DNA of 64,000 nt from the NCBI GenBank assembly GCA_034231615.1, contig CM067298.1, forward strand, positions 59,362,883 to 59,426,882, read 5' to 3'. Position numbers and translations under genes: made by a program. Shown piece by piece: positions 11,830 to 23,726 of the stretch. The DNA comes from Meghimatium bilineatum (lineage: Eukaryota; Mollusca; Gastropoda; Stylommatophora; Philomycidae). Below the pieces are notes generated by a model. That model ran no database searches. It saw only the letters and a program-made list of their open reading frames with translations, and was not told where the DNA came from. Every line of letters starts with the position of its first letter. The first letter of the stretch is position 1.

Positions 11830-12490
11830 GTTATATGGAACTAACTCTTCTGTGTGGACGTCAAACAAGAATTGTAAGCAAAAGAGCTCAAGATGAACTG
11901 GAAGCAACTGAGGTGTGGTTTTTATAAAGAATGATGAAACTTCCATGGACAGTCCAAAAGAAACTAATGTAGAAGTTCACAGTAAAGCTGCTGTGAAAAG
12001 ACTTATTTTAGAAAAAAATAGAAGTAATCACGATTTTTGGGGCTTACGAAATGATGAGCTAAGCTTGAGCATTTACTGCCAACAAACTGTCAAATACTGC
12101 ATGTTTCCCGATAAGATGTACTAACAACTGGAAATATCTAGTGGAGAGGAGTCGGACGAAAGACAAAGAGAGAAATTGTTAGTTCTTTCGCTGTGACACG
12201 AAAGAATGTCATCAACTGAACTTATTAAAAACACAAGAGACAGAAAGTTGTGGAGAAACATTATCGCCTACACCAGGGGTCGGCAACCTATGGCACGCGT
12301 GCCACACTTGGCACGTCAAGCAATTTCAAATGGCACGCAGACTCTTCACATGTGATGAATCTGGACTCTTCACATTCTTCTTGATATGTGATGTTGACAC
12401 TGAATAATTTGAAACCTTAAGTTGGCACACAGTTAGCAAAAGGGTGCTGACCCCTGGCCTACGCCACTCTGCATGACAGTTTAATTATTA
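11830..12490 (+). mobile_element. LINE fragment carrying a hAT-type MITE
   Basis: RT thumb/tail in broken frames (DELEATEVWFL.RMMKLPWT near the start; ELIKNTRDRKLWRNIIAYA near the end). The last peptide continues on the far side of the MITE at 12274-12456 (ATLHDS), so the MITE entered an existing LINE copy. Confidence 0.7.
12274..12456. mobile_element. hAT-type MITE, 183 bp
   Basis: Terminal inverted repeats caggggtcggcaacc at the start and ggtgctgacccctg at the end are typical of hAT transposons. Flanks gcctacac (12266-12273) and gcctacgc (12457-12464) form an 8 bp target-site duplication with one mismatch. The interior carries tggcacgcgtgccacacttggc and no ORF, so it is non-autonomous. Confidence 0.92.
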
Positions 12491-12494
12491 ATTT

Positions 12495-13840
12495 ATTTAT
12501 TTTAATGGTAAGAAAATAGTTGCCCTTATGTGTCCTTCTCATACAAGTCCGCGACCGCCAATTGTCTATTTTTTCATAGGCCCCCAACTATGCATTTTGT
12601 TTGCGGTCTCAATAGCACATTATTCATGCCCCCCCACACTCCAAACAAAGCGATGTGACGCCTATGTGAACATATAACACTTTTAAAACCATTTTAACCC
12701 AGCGATTTTAACGTGGGTCATATCTTTCCAAGAGATGTGGGGGGGGCAGAAGAAGAACCATTTTGAAATTGGAAAGTCACAGACCCGTCTAGGGATCACA
12801 GAAAGGTATCTTTTTGAACGATTATTAGTGATATTTATATTAATACATCAAGGAGAAGATGTTAAGATTTTTAAAACTCCATGTTTGCCAGTAAGTAAAA
12901 GGTACAATACAAGAATCAGTGGAAAAATACGTGACAGCATACCAACTTTTTAATTGCATATGCTATTGCAATATCTCGGAAACTTAAAAAGTCGTAACTT
13001 AAAATACCGATCAAGCGATAAACGAGTATTGAACTGACCATTCACCTCTCACTCAGTGTGCAGCGCGCAAGTCGTGTGATCAGGGTCTCTCATCGCGCAA
13101 CGTGTAAAATATTGGTTGCGTCGGTATATGCGTCTTTATCGAAATTTCGTTCCCTTTAATTATGTTAGCTATTTGTTCCGTAGAAACCTGTCCACTGATT
13201 CTTGTATTGTACCAAGTAAAATTATCCCAAAAGAGGGGCCACAAAGTAAAATTCTCCCAAATGGGAACCAATAACAAATTTCTCTCAAAATGTTGTTATG
13301 GACCAAAAACGTTGAGAACCACTATTGTAACCGAACAAAATTGTCGCTATTTTTAAATGTCTATTATTTTAGACTGACAGTCTTAATGACCCTTCTATGG
13401 CTAGTCATTTCAATTATTTTCAATCAAAAATACTTCAAACTACCACGTTACTAAAAACAGACTAGGGTACCGAACAAAATCCCGAGGTTACATCTGTTGC
13501 AATAAACTAATGAGGATAGAGCCACAATTAACTACTGTCTTAAGACAATAGTACTGTGAGGAAAATACACCGACCAGTCTTCTACTATCTTTGTAAGAGG
13601 ATTTCTGGCTCCTTTTCTTGGCCCAATTTTATATTTAACAGTGAAAGAAGAAAAGAAAACATCAAGCGTAGACTAATTGATAAATAGTCGTGTATGCGTG
13701 AGCGGACAATTTGTCTGCTTTGAGCTTTGACTTAAATTGACTAAAAATTACTTTATCTGAAAAATGTATGAAACATCAAAAGAAAACATTAAAAAAACAG
13801 GTCAAATTGTAGCGCTTGTAAAGAGGAGACCGGAGTTTAA
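12495..13840. other. No gene recognised
   Basis: The sequence near 12895-12930 (ggtacaatacaagaatcagtgg) recurs inverted near 13182-13215 (cactgattcttgtattgtacc), an inverted pair about 270 bp apart. No coding signature. Confidence 0.45.
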
Positions 13841-13841
13841 T

Positions 13842-14130
13842 TATTCTTCTTCTTCTGCGTTCGTTCTCAAACTCCTGCAGATTAGCAGGATGTAGTCCGG
13901 AGAACGGATTGTGTTGTGTCATGGTTTACAGCATTGCTGCGATATCTGCGCCTTTCGGTCTGACACATCCGACTTCAGCATGGCTTTGGTTCACTGGCCC
14001 TATATGGGATGGGACAGCCAACTCCATCCAATAACCTCCTTAGTCGCCTTTTACGACATGAGTGGAAGGTAAACAATGTTGCTATTATTTGCTCCCCTTT
14101 CGGGCCCTGGCAACACACGGGCGATTTGAT
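13842..14130 (-). mobile_element. (GAA)n-tailed dispersed repeat, type A
   Basis: On the minus strand it runs from gagcaaataatagcaacattg through tcgtaaaaggcgactaagg and cagaccgaaaggcgcagata to gagaacgaacgcagaagaag. Other type A copies: 14562-14845, 44541-44845, 55863-56140 and a decayed one at 60185-60400. Probably the 3' part of a retroelement; no terminal inverted repeats seen. Confidence 0.8.
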
Positions 14131-14169
14131 CATTCTACATTGGAGTCTCTTTATAATAAGTTGGCGCAG

Positions 14170-14449
14170 GCCGAAGACGTACGTATGTAATAAAAAGATT
14201 TTCTACATATACAACGAGTGTGCCTTCAATAATAAGCTAATTGTGCAATTTGAAAATTGTTGTTTTATAGGAAATGATAAAAACGAATACGCTATAAAGG
14301 AATGTATCGCAGACAACAAGTTTCTCCCAAAAAAAAGTGGGAATAATTTTAGTGTAAATCAATGCGTTTTAGAACACTGCTCTGCAAGCTTTTATCAACT
14401 TTCACACACCAAATTTCTTAACAAAATGTGTGATACACCAAAAGTATAA
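14170..14449 (+). CDS. Unrecognised Cys-rich ORF between two repeats
   Basis: An open stretch ending at 14447-14449 (TAA) encodes about 90 residues with eight cysteines (VCNKK, NECAF, FENCCF, IKECIAD, VNQCVLEHC, NKMCDTP), between two type A repeats. No start codon inside the unique part, no splice sites judged strong, no family recognised. It may be chance, an exon, or an old element piece. Confidence 0.2.
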
Positions 14450-14561
14450 AAAATGGGTACTATGATCGCAATCCAAAAAAGGTATATACAAACATTGGAT
14501 ACATATGTTTTACGGTGGGTTTAAAAAAAAATAAACTTACATAACATAAGAACTTTCTCTT

Positions 14562-14845
14562 CGTTCTCATACTCCTGCAGATGAGCAAACTGTAGTCAGG
14601 AGAACGGAATGAGTCGTCATGTTTTAGAGCTTTTTCTGCGGTGTCTGTGCCTTTCCTCCTGACACTTCAGCATGACTGCTGAGTCGCTTTGACCCTGATC
14701 AGTTGGACAGCCAACTCCACCCCCCCCCCCCACAAATAACCTTCTCAGTTGCCTCTTACAACATGCATCGATAGTGAACAGTGGTGCTATTCTTTGCTCC
14801 CCTTTCGGGCCCAACAGAATCCTGACGACATGAAAACTATACCCA
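14562..14845 (-). mobile_element. (GAA)n-tailed dispersed repeat, type A
   Basis: Second type A copy, more diverged, with a C run at 14720-14730. Same ordered landmarks (ttcgttctcatactcctgcag, ctcagttgcctcttacaaca, gctcccctttcgggccc). Confidence 0.8.
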
Positions 14846-14894
14846 TACATTTCTTGTGCATATAGAAAATATAAAATAATATAATAACGTCTTC

Positions 14895-15261
14895 TTTTCT
14901 TCTTCTTTCTGTCCTCATGTACCTTTCGGTGTTGAGGGGAGAGTGAGTGTACGGTCTTTTGCCCTTCTATTTGCCTCCTCTGCTGTTATATTTCCGAGTG
15001 TCTCTAATACACTATCTATCCACCTTTTACGAGTGCGTCCAATAGGTCTCCTGTTTTCGTATCGTTTGTTAAGTGTTTTTTGGATAATACTTTGCTCTTT
15101 CTGTCTGGTTATGTGGCCGTACCATTTAACTTGTTGTTTCTGTATGTATTCTATGAGAAACAACAAGTTAAATGGTACGGCCATATAACCAGACAGAAAG
15201 AGCAAAGTATTATCCAAATTAAAACACTTAACAAACGATACGAAAACAGGAGACCTATTGG
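14895..15261. mobile_element. LINE 3' end folded back on itself
   Basis: The minus strand encodes an RT tail (VKWYGHITRQKEQSIIQ, RRPIGRTRKRWIDSVLETLG, ending near 14900). Its segment 15039-15140 is repeated in opposite orientation at 15157-15261, with a 16 bp spacer and only a 3 bp indel and very few changes between arms. Confidence 0.85.
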
Positions 15262-15359
15262 ACCTATATAATAACGTGATACACAATATTCACAATAATA
15301 CATGTGTAAACAATATTTCATCACCCTGGAAATATCAATTCACTCCGTATAAGCCTTAT

Positions 15360-16165
15360 TACTGGTGTCACACGGCGTCACTCCTTTTTGGCTGTTGTGA
15401 CTGATAAATTGTCGCTTTGCGTATACTTTGTATCATAAGCAAATGAAAAGTTCCGAAAAAAAAACAGAAACAGCCATGATGAGTGACATTGCGTAAGATC
15501 AGCACCGAGGACTATTCTGGAAAAGGTATATGCGAAACTCGCAGATTTTCTGGATGTAAAAATGAAAATTGGCTCAAGTCCCAACAATTTTCTCACGCTG
15601 CAAATTCCAACGTCTGTTTACAATGGACTGCTTTTGTGACTTTCTAGCATGTCCTTTTTGTAAATCATCATACAATGTCATTGATATTGTACATCGTCAC
15701 TTATCTTTGTGTATCCTACTTTTTACGCTGCTTTTCATTGGCTGAAGTTACCCAGTATACTCAAAGCAACCAATTATCAGTGGCGCAAGTCAAGATGATG
15801 TGTGACGCTGTGAGGGAATTATTCTGTATACTAAGGGCTATTCTGGAAATGGACTTGATAAAATCGCTTGTCAATTATACAGTCATGTGGTCTCCTGTGT
15901 TATTATTATTCAAACGTGAACTTTTTCCGTGGTTTGCATTGCTCAATGTGCGTCTAGTTTGTGTAGAAAAATATGCAAATCACTGGAAAAGTCAAGTAAC
16001 GTTACTTTTGAAATACAAACTATATGAGTGAGCAGGACGGTATAATTGACGAGAGACTCCATTAGTATCTCCTGGAAGTGAAAAAAGGACAAAAAATATG
16101 TTGTCAGCCGATGTTTTTGTGGCGTCTTATCTATATGCCCATGCATTATAACAGTCAACGTCACA
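15360..16165. repeat. Fold-back repeat with inverted arms
   Basis: 15365-15470 on the minus strand (ttttcatttgcttatgatac, aaagtatacgcaaagcgac, aatttatcagtcac) matches 15727-15820 on the plus strand (ttttcattggctgaagttac, cagtatactcaaagcaacc, aattatcagtggc). Motifs gtgacRYtGcgt and ggactattctgg recur in and after the arms. No ORF of known type; likely a non-autonomous DNA element, family unknown. Confidence 0.55.
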
Positions 16166-16224
16166 ACGAAAAGTTTTGTAATAACAATATGGGATTATAT
16201 CAGTAGTGTGTATTGATAGTGTAG

Positions 16225-16965
16225 GATTATATCATCATCAGATATCATATACTGAACAGGATGTAGCAGTCGTCACAGCCGTAAGAAACTTCTGTCTATC
16301 TTGAGCCATTCCTTCTGTTATTGTCATGTTCATGTGGTTTTTTGATGACTAGCGTCTATTTTTTTCTTGGTTTGCCACTTGTTCGCCTACCTGGTACCAT
16401 CCCCTCCATTATGGTTTTCTCTAAGCCGTCATAGCGTTTGATATGGCCAAAATATTGTAGTTTTATGGAAATAACCATGCGTTTAGTCTTTTTTCTTTTA
16501 CAATCATTTGTCTCAAGATGGTTATATAGGTGATCTTTTTGATCCAATGTATTCTGGGGATTTTTCTGTAACATTCTGGTTAAAATACTGCTACTTTATT
16601 TTTCAATTTGTTGGTGACTGTCCAGGATTAACACCCATACATTGCCACTGGGAATATGCAAACTCTTAGGAAAGTTAGTTTTGTAGTTTCGCAGCATCTC
16701 AACCATATGTTTTTTTCATTTGTGTCAGATTCTTTTACGCGATAGCTAACCTCCTTCTGACTTCTTCATAGCAATCCTCATTGCTGTTGATGAGAGAACC
16801 ATGGTATTAAAAACTGGTGACTCTTTCTAAATCGCTGTTGTTGATACTGATTGAGAATTTGCTTGTGGTTTTGTCACTTGTCATAATCTTGGCATTGTTT
16901 CCATTCAGAAATAGGTTTTGTTTTTCATTATGTTCTTTCATGTAGCTTATGAGGTGGTAGGATTA
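16225..16965 (-). mobile_element. LINE fragment (RT palm end to C-terminus)
   Basis: Minus-strand frames read NLNGNNAKIMTSDKTTSKF-like and DLERVTSF.YHGSLINSNED (the FxYLGS region), then KLQYFGHIKRYDGLEKTIME. Decayed; 3' end at about 16225. Confidence 0.7.
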
Positions 16966-16969
16966 TATG

Positions 16970-17690
16970 AATATTTCACATTAACATCATCATGTGACAT
17001 TCTTTCTAGAATATGGTCTTCCTGATGGATTCTCTGAACACTCCGCGATTCTGGGCAAGTTGAAAGGCCGCAGCTAGAGACATATTTAAGCAATCCGATC
17101 CATTGTTGTCTTGGGCGCCCTCTTCCCTTGTTGCCAGTAACTCTGCTTTCAGCTCTTAAATTTTCCATTCTGTTATGTCACTTTATATGACCACAAAAAA
17201 CACCACAGCTTTCTTGTTAAGATGTTGTTAAGGAGCCAGCCCTTTTCGATGTTTATTGATCTTAACACTTCTTGTTGATATGTCTGTTCAAGCTGTCCAT
17301 GGTGTACGTATAATTCTTCTGTAGCATCTCATTTCGAATACAGCGATTCACTTTGCTATTATTTTATGTTTATTTTCAGTATATCGCTACTGGAAATATG
17401 CATGTTCTAATCATAAATAATTCGGCTATGCTGCTGATACCTTGCCTAAGATTTTTCATGTGGGCAAGTTTCAATGTCGCAATTGCAATTCTGTTCTTGA
17501 TTTCTATAGCGCAATCTTCAGGACTATTTATGTTGTTGCCCAAATACTGGAAATTTGTTACGTCCTTTAGTTCGAAATTGTCAATTATTATCTTTGTACT
17601 TTCCTTTATCCTTTGTCATAATTTTTTTTTTCTTCATATTTAAAAACAGATTTTGGGTTTCACTTTGTTTTTCCTTTTTTTTTGTTTGTT
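16970..17690 (-). mobile_element. LINE fragment (GRGRPRQQ family)
   Basis: Minus strand reads ELKDVTNFQYLGNNINSPED, then RRIIRTPWT, then VTGNKGRGRPRQQWIGLLKY and SVQRIHQEDHILERM. The same family is at 34000-34340 (+), 35172-35585 (-), 52300-52450 (-) and 61785-62250 (-). Confidence 0.75.
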
Positions 17691-18341
17691 TGTTTTGTTG
17701 TTGTTGTTGTTGCTGATAGTAACATATACTTTAGACCATCTCCGCTTGTTGTTAAGAGAACTGTATCTTCATATTAACAAATATGGGACTATATCTTGTT
17801 TGATGTTTTCAGTGTGATAGTATATTCAACAATTTTCATTGACGATGTAATATAACACCAACGTTATGTATTAGCGGTATTGGATTATATTAATACAATA
17901 TTGGAATCAGTGTGCTAACAGTACGCGATTTATGTCAATGTTTGTAGTGACCGTGGCGGATTATATCCATTTTTTGTATTAAGTGTTAGATTATGTTAAT
18001 GTTTTGTATTTTCAGTGAGGAGTTATATTAATGTTTTGAATTTTCAGTGCGCGGATATATTAATGTTTTAAAATATTAACAGTGTTCGATTATATTTTGT
18101 GTTTTATATTTACAGTGTTGGATTATGTTAATGTTTTGTATTATCAACGTGGTATTATGTTACTGTTATGTATTGACATTGTTTGGTTTTATTTATGTTT
18201 AATATTGAACGCGTAGATTAATGTTCTATGGTAAATATGTTCCCAAATTTTTTGGGGGGAACTGCCCACTTTACAAGACATACATTTTGTAACACCCCTT
18301 ACACCCCTCCCTCCTTTTTGTGTCAGTTTTCTGTGTTCACA

Positions 18342-18411
18342 ATATCAAACATCATTAATTACAGATTTCTAACATAGAACATCTTTCATTGTAATTAATG
18401 ATGTTTGATAT
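18342..18411. repeat. Perfect 22 bp inverted repeat
   Basis: Arms 18342-18363 and 18390-18411 are exact reverse complements (atatcaaacatcattaatta... ) with a 26 bp loop. Function unknown. Confidence 0.9.
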
Positions 18412-18879
18412 ATTTGACATAAATAGCAACTAATGATACATCGCTGCTTATACTGTTAAATTATTGAATTATTAGGGGCGAATATGTGCTTCATTTTGAA
18501 CACAGTTATTGCCATACCGATTTCCGTGAAACATAGTACATATGTAAAGATTGTAAAGTGTATACTCGAATAAAATTACTCACAGTTTCATCATCATCAG
18601 GTGCCATGCCGGCTGGCTCTCTGTCCACAGTATTATGTATCAAGGTCGTTGTTGTTTCCTTACCGTGCCACGTTGTCAAACCGTCTAATATTTTCTCACG
18701 TTGTTGCCCTCTGTCTCTGTTGCTTTAATTTCGCGAACAAGGAAGCGACAGATAGCCACGGGTATAAGTGGTATCTCTGTAGCTGGGCAGGGCGGGGCAC
18801 CCATTTGTCCCGACATAAAGTATTAGCGGATATAAATGGATATCCCCCATATGGATGTGGAAAGCAGCGGGAAACTACC

Positions 18880-19490
18880 ACATTATTCTCCAGAGATCAT
18901 ATCATAATCCACATCATATGGTGCAGAAGTCACCCTCCAATGGATACCTGGCCATACCGGAGTCCTAAGAAACGAAATGGCTGAGAAATTAGCTAAGAGA
19001 GGTTGTGTCCCCCCCCCCCCAGTTTCCCCCCAAAATCTCTCTACAAACATGCAAACAAATCCTAAAAAACAACTACAAACAAGAATGGTTACAACAGTGG
19101 TCCAGCTCAAAGACTGGATGCTCACTATATCAGCTCCAATAGAAACGCAACCCAATGGATCCTCTGAAACAACTCGAGCGAGCAAACCAGAGTCTCACAT
19201 TCCAACTAAGAACAAGCCACGCCCACGTTAATAAACACCTGAACAGAATAAACCCATTACACGAACCAAATTTCAGACACTGCAACGCACAAGAAGAGAC
19301 TGTTGAACACCTACTACTGCAGTGCCCAAAACAGACATCCGACAAGAACTATTACCACCACTTCCAGCTATACACAACACACTCTACACAACTGCACCAC
19401 AACTGAAGAGAACCTGTGCATTTGCCAGAAGGGCTATGGGCTGTCAAGAGCTTCCTGTTCACAGCCAAAGGGATTGAATCATCATCATCA
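18880..19490 (+). mobile_element. I-type LINE fragment with RNase H
   Basis: Reads EVTLQWIPGHTGVLRNEMAE, the RNase H C-terminal motif, then LERANQSLTFQLRTSHAHVN and the zinc-knuckle-like FRHCNAQEETVEHLLLQCP. Ends with a tcatcatcatcatc tail near 19490. A C run at 19009-19020 lies at a frame break. Confidence 0.82.
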
Positions 19491-19699
19491 TCTCCCGAGA
19501 TGAAAGTCATGGCGACGCAGTTTCATACAATGGTTTAAAAATGAAAATTCGGAATACATATTAAGAGATTGCATTACATTAGTAACAATCTTATTGTAAT
19601 AATTAAAATACAATAAAATATATTACAAAATACGAAAATAGTAAACGTTTAAATATATATCATTTATTTGTTCTGTATACCCACTGGGTACGGTACCGC

Positions 19700-20037
19700 C
19701 TACATTGGGAACATATGCACTATACAGAAGTGCAAAATTGATGTTTGATGTAGCATATTCTTCTTTCTCGATCAGTTTCGTATGCTCAGAGGTCTAAACG
19801 AGTAGGTGGACCGCCTACATGAATTCAGTCGTCAGCAGGAGGTACTTACGGTTGACCCATAACTTCACCTTCAGATCTGTCTTTTGGGGCCATATTTTAG
19901 TTTTCAGGTCATCGTAGAGTGGAAATGTCTGCAGAATGTGTTCTGGCGGGACCTTTTGACATAGATATTGATCAGTTTGGACAGCCTTTATTTTGGGGAT
20001 ATGTGCTTGTAATCTACAGTGTCCTGTGCACAGTCTA
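19700..20037 (-). mobile_element. I-type LINE C-terminus
   Basis: Minus strand reads LCTGHCRLQAHIPKIKAVQT, PPEHILQTFPLYDDLKTKIW and TDLKVKLWVNR, the tail typical of I/Nimb-type LINE ORF2. The CxC part of the knuckle is not recognisable. Confidence 0.75.
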
Positions 20038-20187
20038 AACAGTGTGAGAAATGTAGATAGTGTGAGATTAATTTTCTGTATTTAGATTATGCGAATAATG
20101 TTTGACGTAGAAGTGTTCGATTAATGTTTTACGTTGAAAATGTGAGGTTGATTTTTTACGTAGGATGTGTGATTGATGGTTTACATT

Positions 20188-20645
20188 TAGTTAGTTAGTT
20201 ATTCCTCAAGGGCCAAAGACGGCACATAGGGCGGATGTCATAGATTTCCATGTCTCTCGTTTCAGTGCAATTTGCTTTAGATCGTCATTGTTTCTGATAC
20301 AGATGGTGAAACGTTCTCTTGTAATAGTTCTACGTAAAGTTTCTTTTGGTCTGCCTCGTTTTCTCTTGCCTTTTGGTGACCACATAAAAGCTTGACAGGG
20401 GAGTCTTTCAGTATCCATTCGTAGTGCGTGTCCGATGTAATTCCAGCGACGCTTTCTAATATAGGTGGATACATATTCTTGTTTTGATTCTTGTCTGACA
20501 ACTATGCTTGATTTGAAGTCTGACCAAAGTATGTTCAGTAGCCTTCTAAGACATTTATTTTCAAATGTGTTTAGTCTTTGCTCTAATTTTGATGTTCTTT
20601 CCAACTTTCGCATCCATATGTTTATTTTGGAATTATGCAGGAGTT
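20188..20645 (-). mobile_element. RTE-type LINE 3' end
   Basis: A 135-codon frame at 20206-20613 reads FENKCLRRLLNILWSD, RKRRWNYIGHALRMDTERLP and KGKRKRGRPKETLRRTI, the standard RTE C-terminus, followed by a (TAAC)n tail at about 20190. Possible tttacatt target duplication, uncertain because the host array repeats. Confidence 0.85.
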
Positions 20646-20774
20646 GAAGATGTTTTACATTAGAAGTGTGATATTAATGTTTTATGTAGGAAGTGTGTGA
20701 CTGATGTTTTACATTAGAAGTGTGATATTAATGTTTTACGTAGGAGGTATGAGATTAATATTGATATTTTGGTT

Positions 20775-21535
20775 TGCGGTGAGAAAGAGCTTCAAGAGCT
20801 TACATCTAAACTTGAAAAACTTATCGTATGGAAATAAACATCGAGAAAAGTAAAATAATGGCAAACAGAGATGGCAACGCGACTCCTGTTAACATGTGGG
20901 TGAATGGGCAAAAGCTAGAAGAAGTTGATACCTTTAAATACTTAGAATCTTATGTGAGCAGCGTTGGAAGCACTATCAATGAAATAAAGTCCAGAGGTGA
21001 AATAGTCTCGGCTGCAATGTCCAGATTGGATATCATATGGAAGAGCAAAATAAATACAGCAGTGAAAATAAACCTATATAAATCTCTAATACCTATTCTT
21101 GTATACGGATGTGAAAGTTTGACAATCACAGCAGAAAAGTAGAGGAAATTATATGCTTTTGAAAACAAATGCTACAAACGAATATGACGTATCAATTTTA
21201 CAGAATATAAAACCAACATATACGTGAGAAGCGAAATAAATACTCTTGCAGGCCAACAAGAACATCTCAAGGCAGTGGTGAAGCATCGCAAACTTGTGTA
21301 GTTTGACCACGTGATGACGCACGATTCTCTTTCCAAAAATATCTTTCACGGAACAGTTGAGGGTGTAATAAGAAAATGAGGTCAGAGGAAAGTATGGATT
21401 GATAGTATTAAAGATTGGACATGATTAAGATTCTACTCACTCAAACAAAGAACTGATAACAGAGAGGCATGGCGAAATATTTGTGTTGATGTTTCCAGAC
21501 TGACACTCTTACAACTCTGATGGGTTCTGTGTTTG
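20775..21535 (+). mobile_element. LINE 3' fragment (RT palm to C-terminus)
   Basis: Reads INIEKSKIMANRDGNATP, EVDTFKYLESYVSSVGS, LIPILVYGCESLTI and VIRK.GQRKVWIDSIKDWT across broken frames, ending in a tattattgttgttgttg tail. A related copy lies at 36895-37365. Confidence 0.85.
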
Positions 21536-22482
21536 CTATTATTGTTGTTGTTGCGAGATTAATGTTGTTACTTATAACGTGAGAGACTAATGATTTACTC
21601 AGACAGTATCAGATTAATATTTTATGTGCACATAAAGTGTTAGATTTCAATGTTTCATGTAGAAAGCATGAAATTAATATTATATGTAACATAATTAAAT
21701 TAATAAAGTTAAAGGTATACTTAGAAAGAAGGAAATTAGTGTTGTTTAGACGATGAAGGATGTTCTATGTGGGAAATGTGTCATTAATGTTTTGTGTACA
21801 ATGTGTGAGACTATTTTTTATGCAGAAAGTGTGAGATTGATGGTCTATGTCAGTGCTATTCAAATAGCGGCTCGCGGGACACACGGCCGTTAGTAGTCCG
21901 CGGATCATTGCTAAAACAGTGAAATAGTTATAAAACAACTAAATGTATATAACTATACTCGGACCTCTGGCCCGTGATTATCCCCATTTTCTACATGTTT
22001 GCCCCCGAGTAAATATAATTGAATAGCCCTGGTCTATTTAGAAATAGTGGTACTATTATTCTATTTAGAAAGTATGTTATCACTTTTCGAATGTATACTA
22101 AGAAAATTATGTGTATAAAGTGTCGGATCAATCTTCTATGTAGAAAGTGTGAAATTATTATTGTACGCAGTAAGTGTGAGATTGATATTCTATATTGAAA
22201 GTTTGAGATTAGTATTCTATATAGAATATGAGACATTAATGATCTATTTAGAAAGTTTTAAAGTGATGTTCTATATATACAATGAGATTAATGTTCTATG
22301 GAGAAGATGTTAAAGTTCTGTGTAGAACGAATGATATTCATAACACATGTAGAAAGTGTGGTACTAATGTGCGGAAATTGTGTGATGTTACTCTTCTGGG
22401 TAGAAATAAATAAATTAGTGTTCGTTATATACAATTTTGGATTAATCTTCTGTGTAGAATTAGTGACATTAATCTTATATGT

Positions 22483-23726
22483 TGGTTGGTTGGTTGGTTG
22501 CTGATCCAGCGGTCCATGGGCTCATGCCCTTTGACCCAATGCCATTGTGTGATATATGCATGTGTTTGTGAGTTGTTGTTTTGTTCCATATAATGTGTTC
22601 CATTTATCTGGCCCTGGAGGGAGAAGCATTTTCCTGATGTCATCCAGCGCTGGACATTCAAAAAGGTGGTGGTCAACAGTTTCATATGGATGAGTGCACA
22701 GCCGGCACCCTGGAGTGTGTTGTGGTTGTATTCTGTTCAGGTGATTGTTAAGCTGTACATGTTGTGTGCGCAGTCGGAATATGATACTCTGGTCTTTTCT
22801 TTCCAGGAGGTTGATATTGTCTTTAGGATTTGGGCTGGTCATATATTTATAGATTTCCCTCCCAGTGTTTCCCATGGCCCATCTGTTCATCCAATTTTCT
22901 TTGTTCACAGATTTCAGAATCATTTTAACTGTGTGCATTGCTATTTCTGTATAAGGCTGTTCTTGTTGTGCTCCCCTCTTTGCTAGTCTGTCTGCCTTAT
23001 CATTACCAGGTGTGTTTGAGTGGCCAGGAATCCACTGCATAACAATGTTGACATCATAAGATGTGAGCAGCTGGTTTGCATGGTGGTATATTTCAGCTAG
23101 CTCGGGTTTAGAATGTCCATCACATTCCAATGCTTGGAGCGCAGACATAGAGTCTGTAAAAATAACAATGTTTTGGACTTTTGATGGGAAGGCATCAAAT
23201 ATGGTCTTCAGGTGGTACAGGGCAATATCTAGTGCTGTTATTTCAGCTTCATAGTTAGAACATATCTCCCCACAGGCATCAAACAACTCATCAGATGTTT
23301 TGTCTGGATATTCTATATAGACACCATAACCTGCTTTGATGATGGCTTTGAAGGCAGACCCATCAGTATAGACATGAATCCATTGTTCTGGGTAGGTGTC
23401 TATTGTTTTCTGTGTTGCTTTCATAAGACTTACTGGGTCGGAACGTTTCGTTGCATTATCTCTTAACTGTGTTTTGATTTCTGGCAATTTAAAGCCTGTG
23501 TGTGGTGGTAAACATTTTTCTACTCTTTGCAGTCTTTGTCTCTTGTCTGGAAGGTGGTAACTGTCTTTTATTTCATTGACATGGCTCAGGACTGACTTTT
23601 GTTTTATTCTGTGGTTTGGTTCCCAGTTTTCTACAAGTTGTTTATTTGGGTGGTCTTTGTTCATTCTTTTGCTTCTTTCATAAGTCTCCATTGCAGCCAT
23701 ATCTCTCCGCATCTCAAGGGGTTCTA
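22483..23726 (-). mobile_element. Nimbus/I-like LINE, young 5'-truncated copy with RNase H
   Basis: An unbroken 396-codon minus-strand frame (22522-23712; its first Met is internal to the element) covers RNase H with catalytic motifs HVYTDGSAFK, NYEAEITALDIAL, IFTDSMSALQAL and PGHSNTPGNDKADRLAKRG, then the zinc-knuckle-like CRLCTHPYETVDHHLFECP and MALGQRA end. The 3' tail is (CCAA)n. A 13 bp target duplication, taatcttatatgt, flanks it at 22470-22482 and 23727-23739. The intact frame suggests recent insertion. The family is non-LTR; RNase H helps remove template RNA during target-primed copying. Confidence 0.93.

Noticed and set aside
22522-23712. Longest ORF in the window (396 codons, minus strand) as a host gene
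   Set aside because: It carries LINE-type RNase H and the Nimbus-like C-terminus, starts at an internal Met and sits between target duplications.
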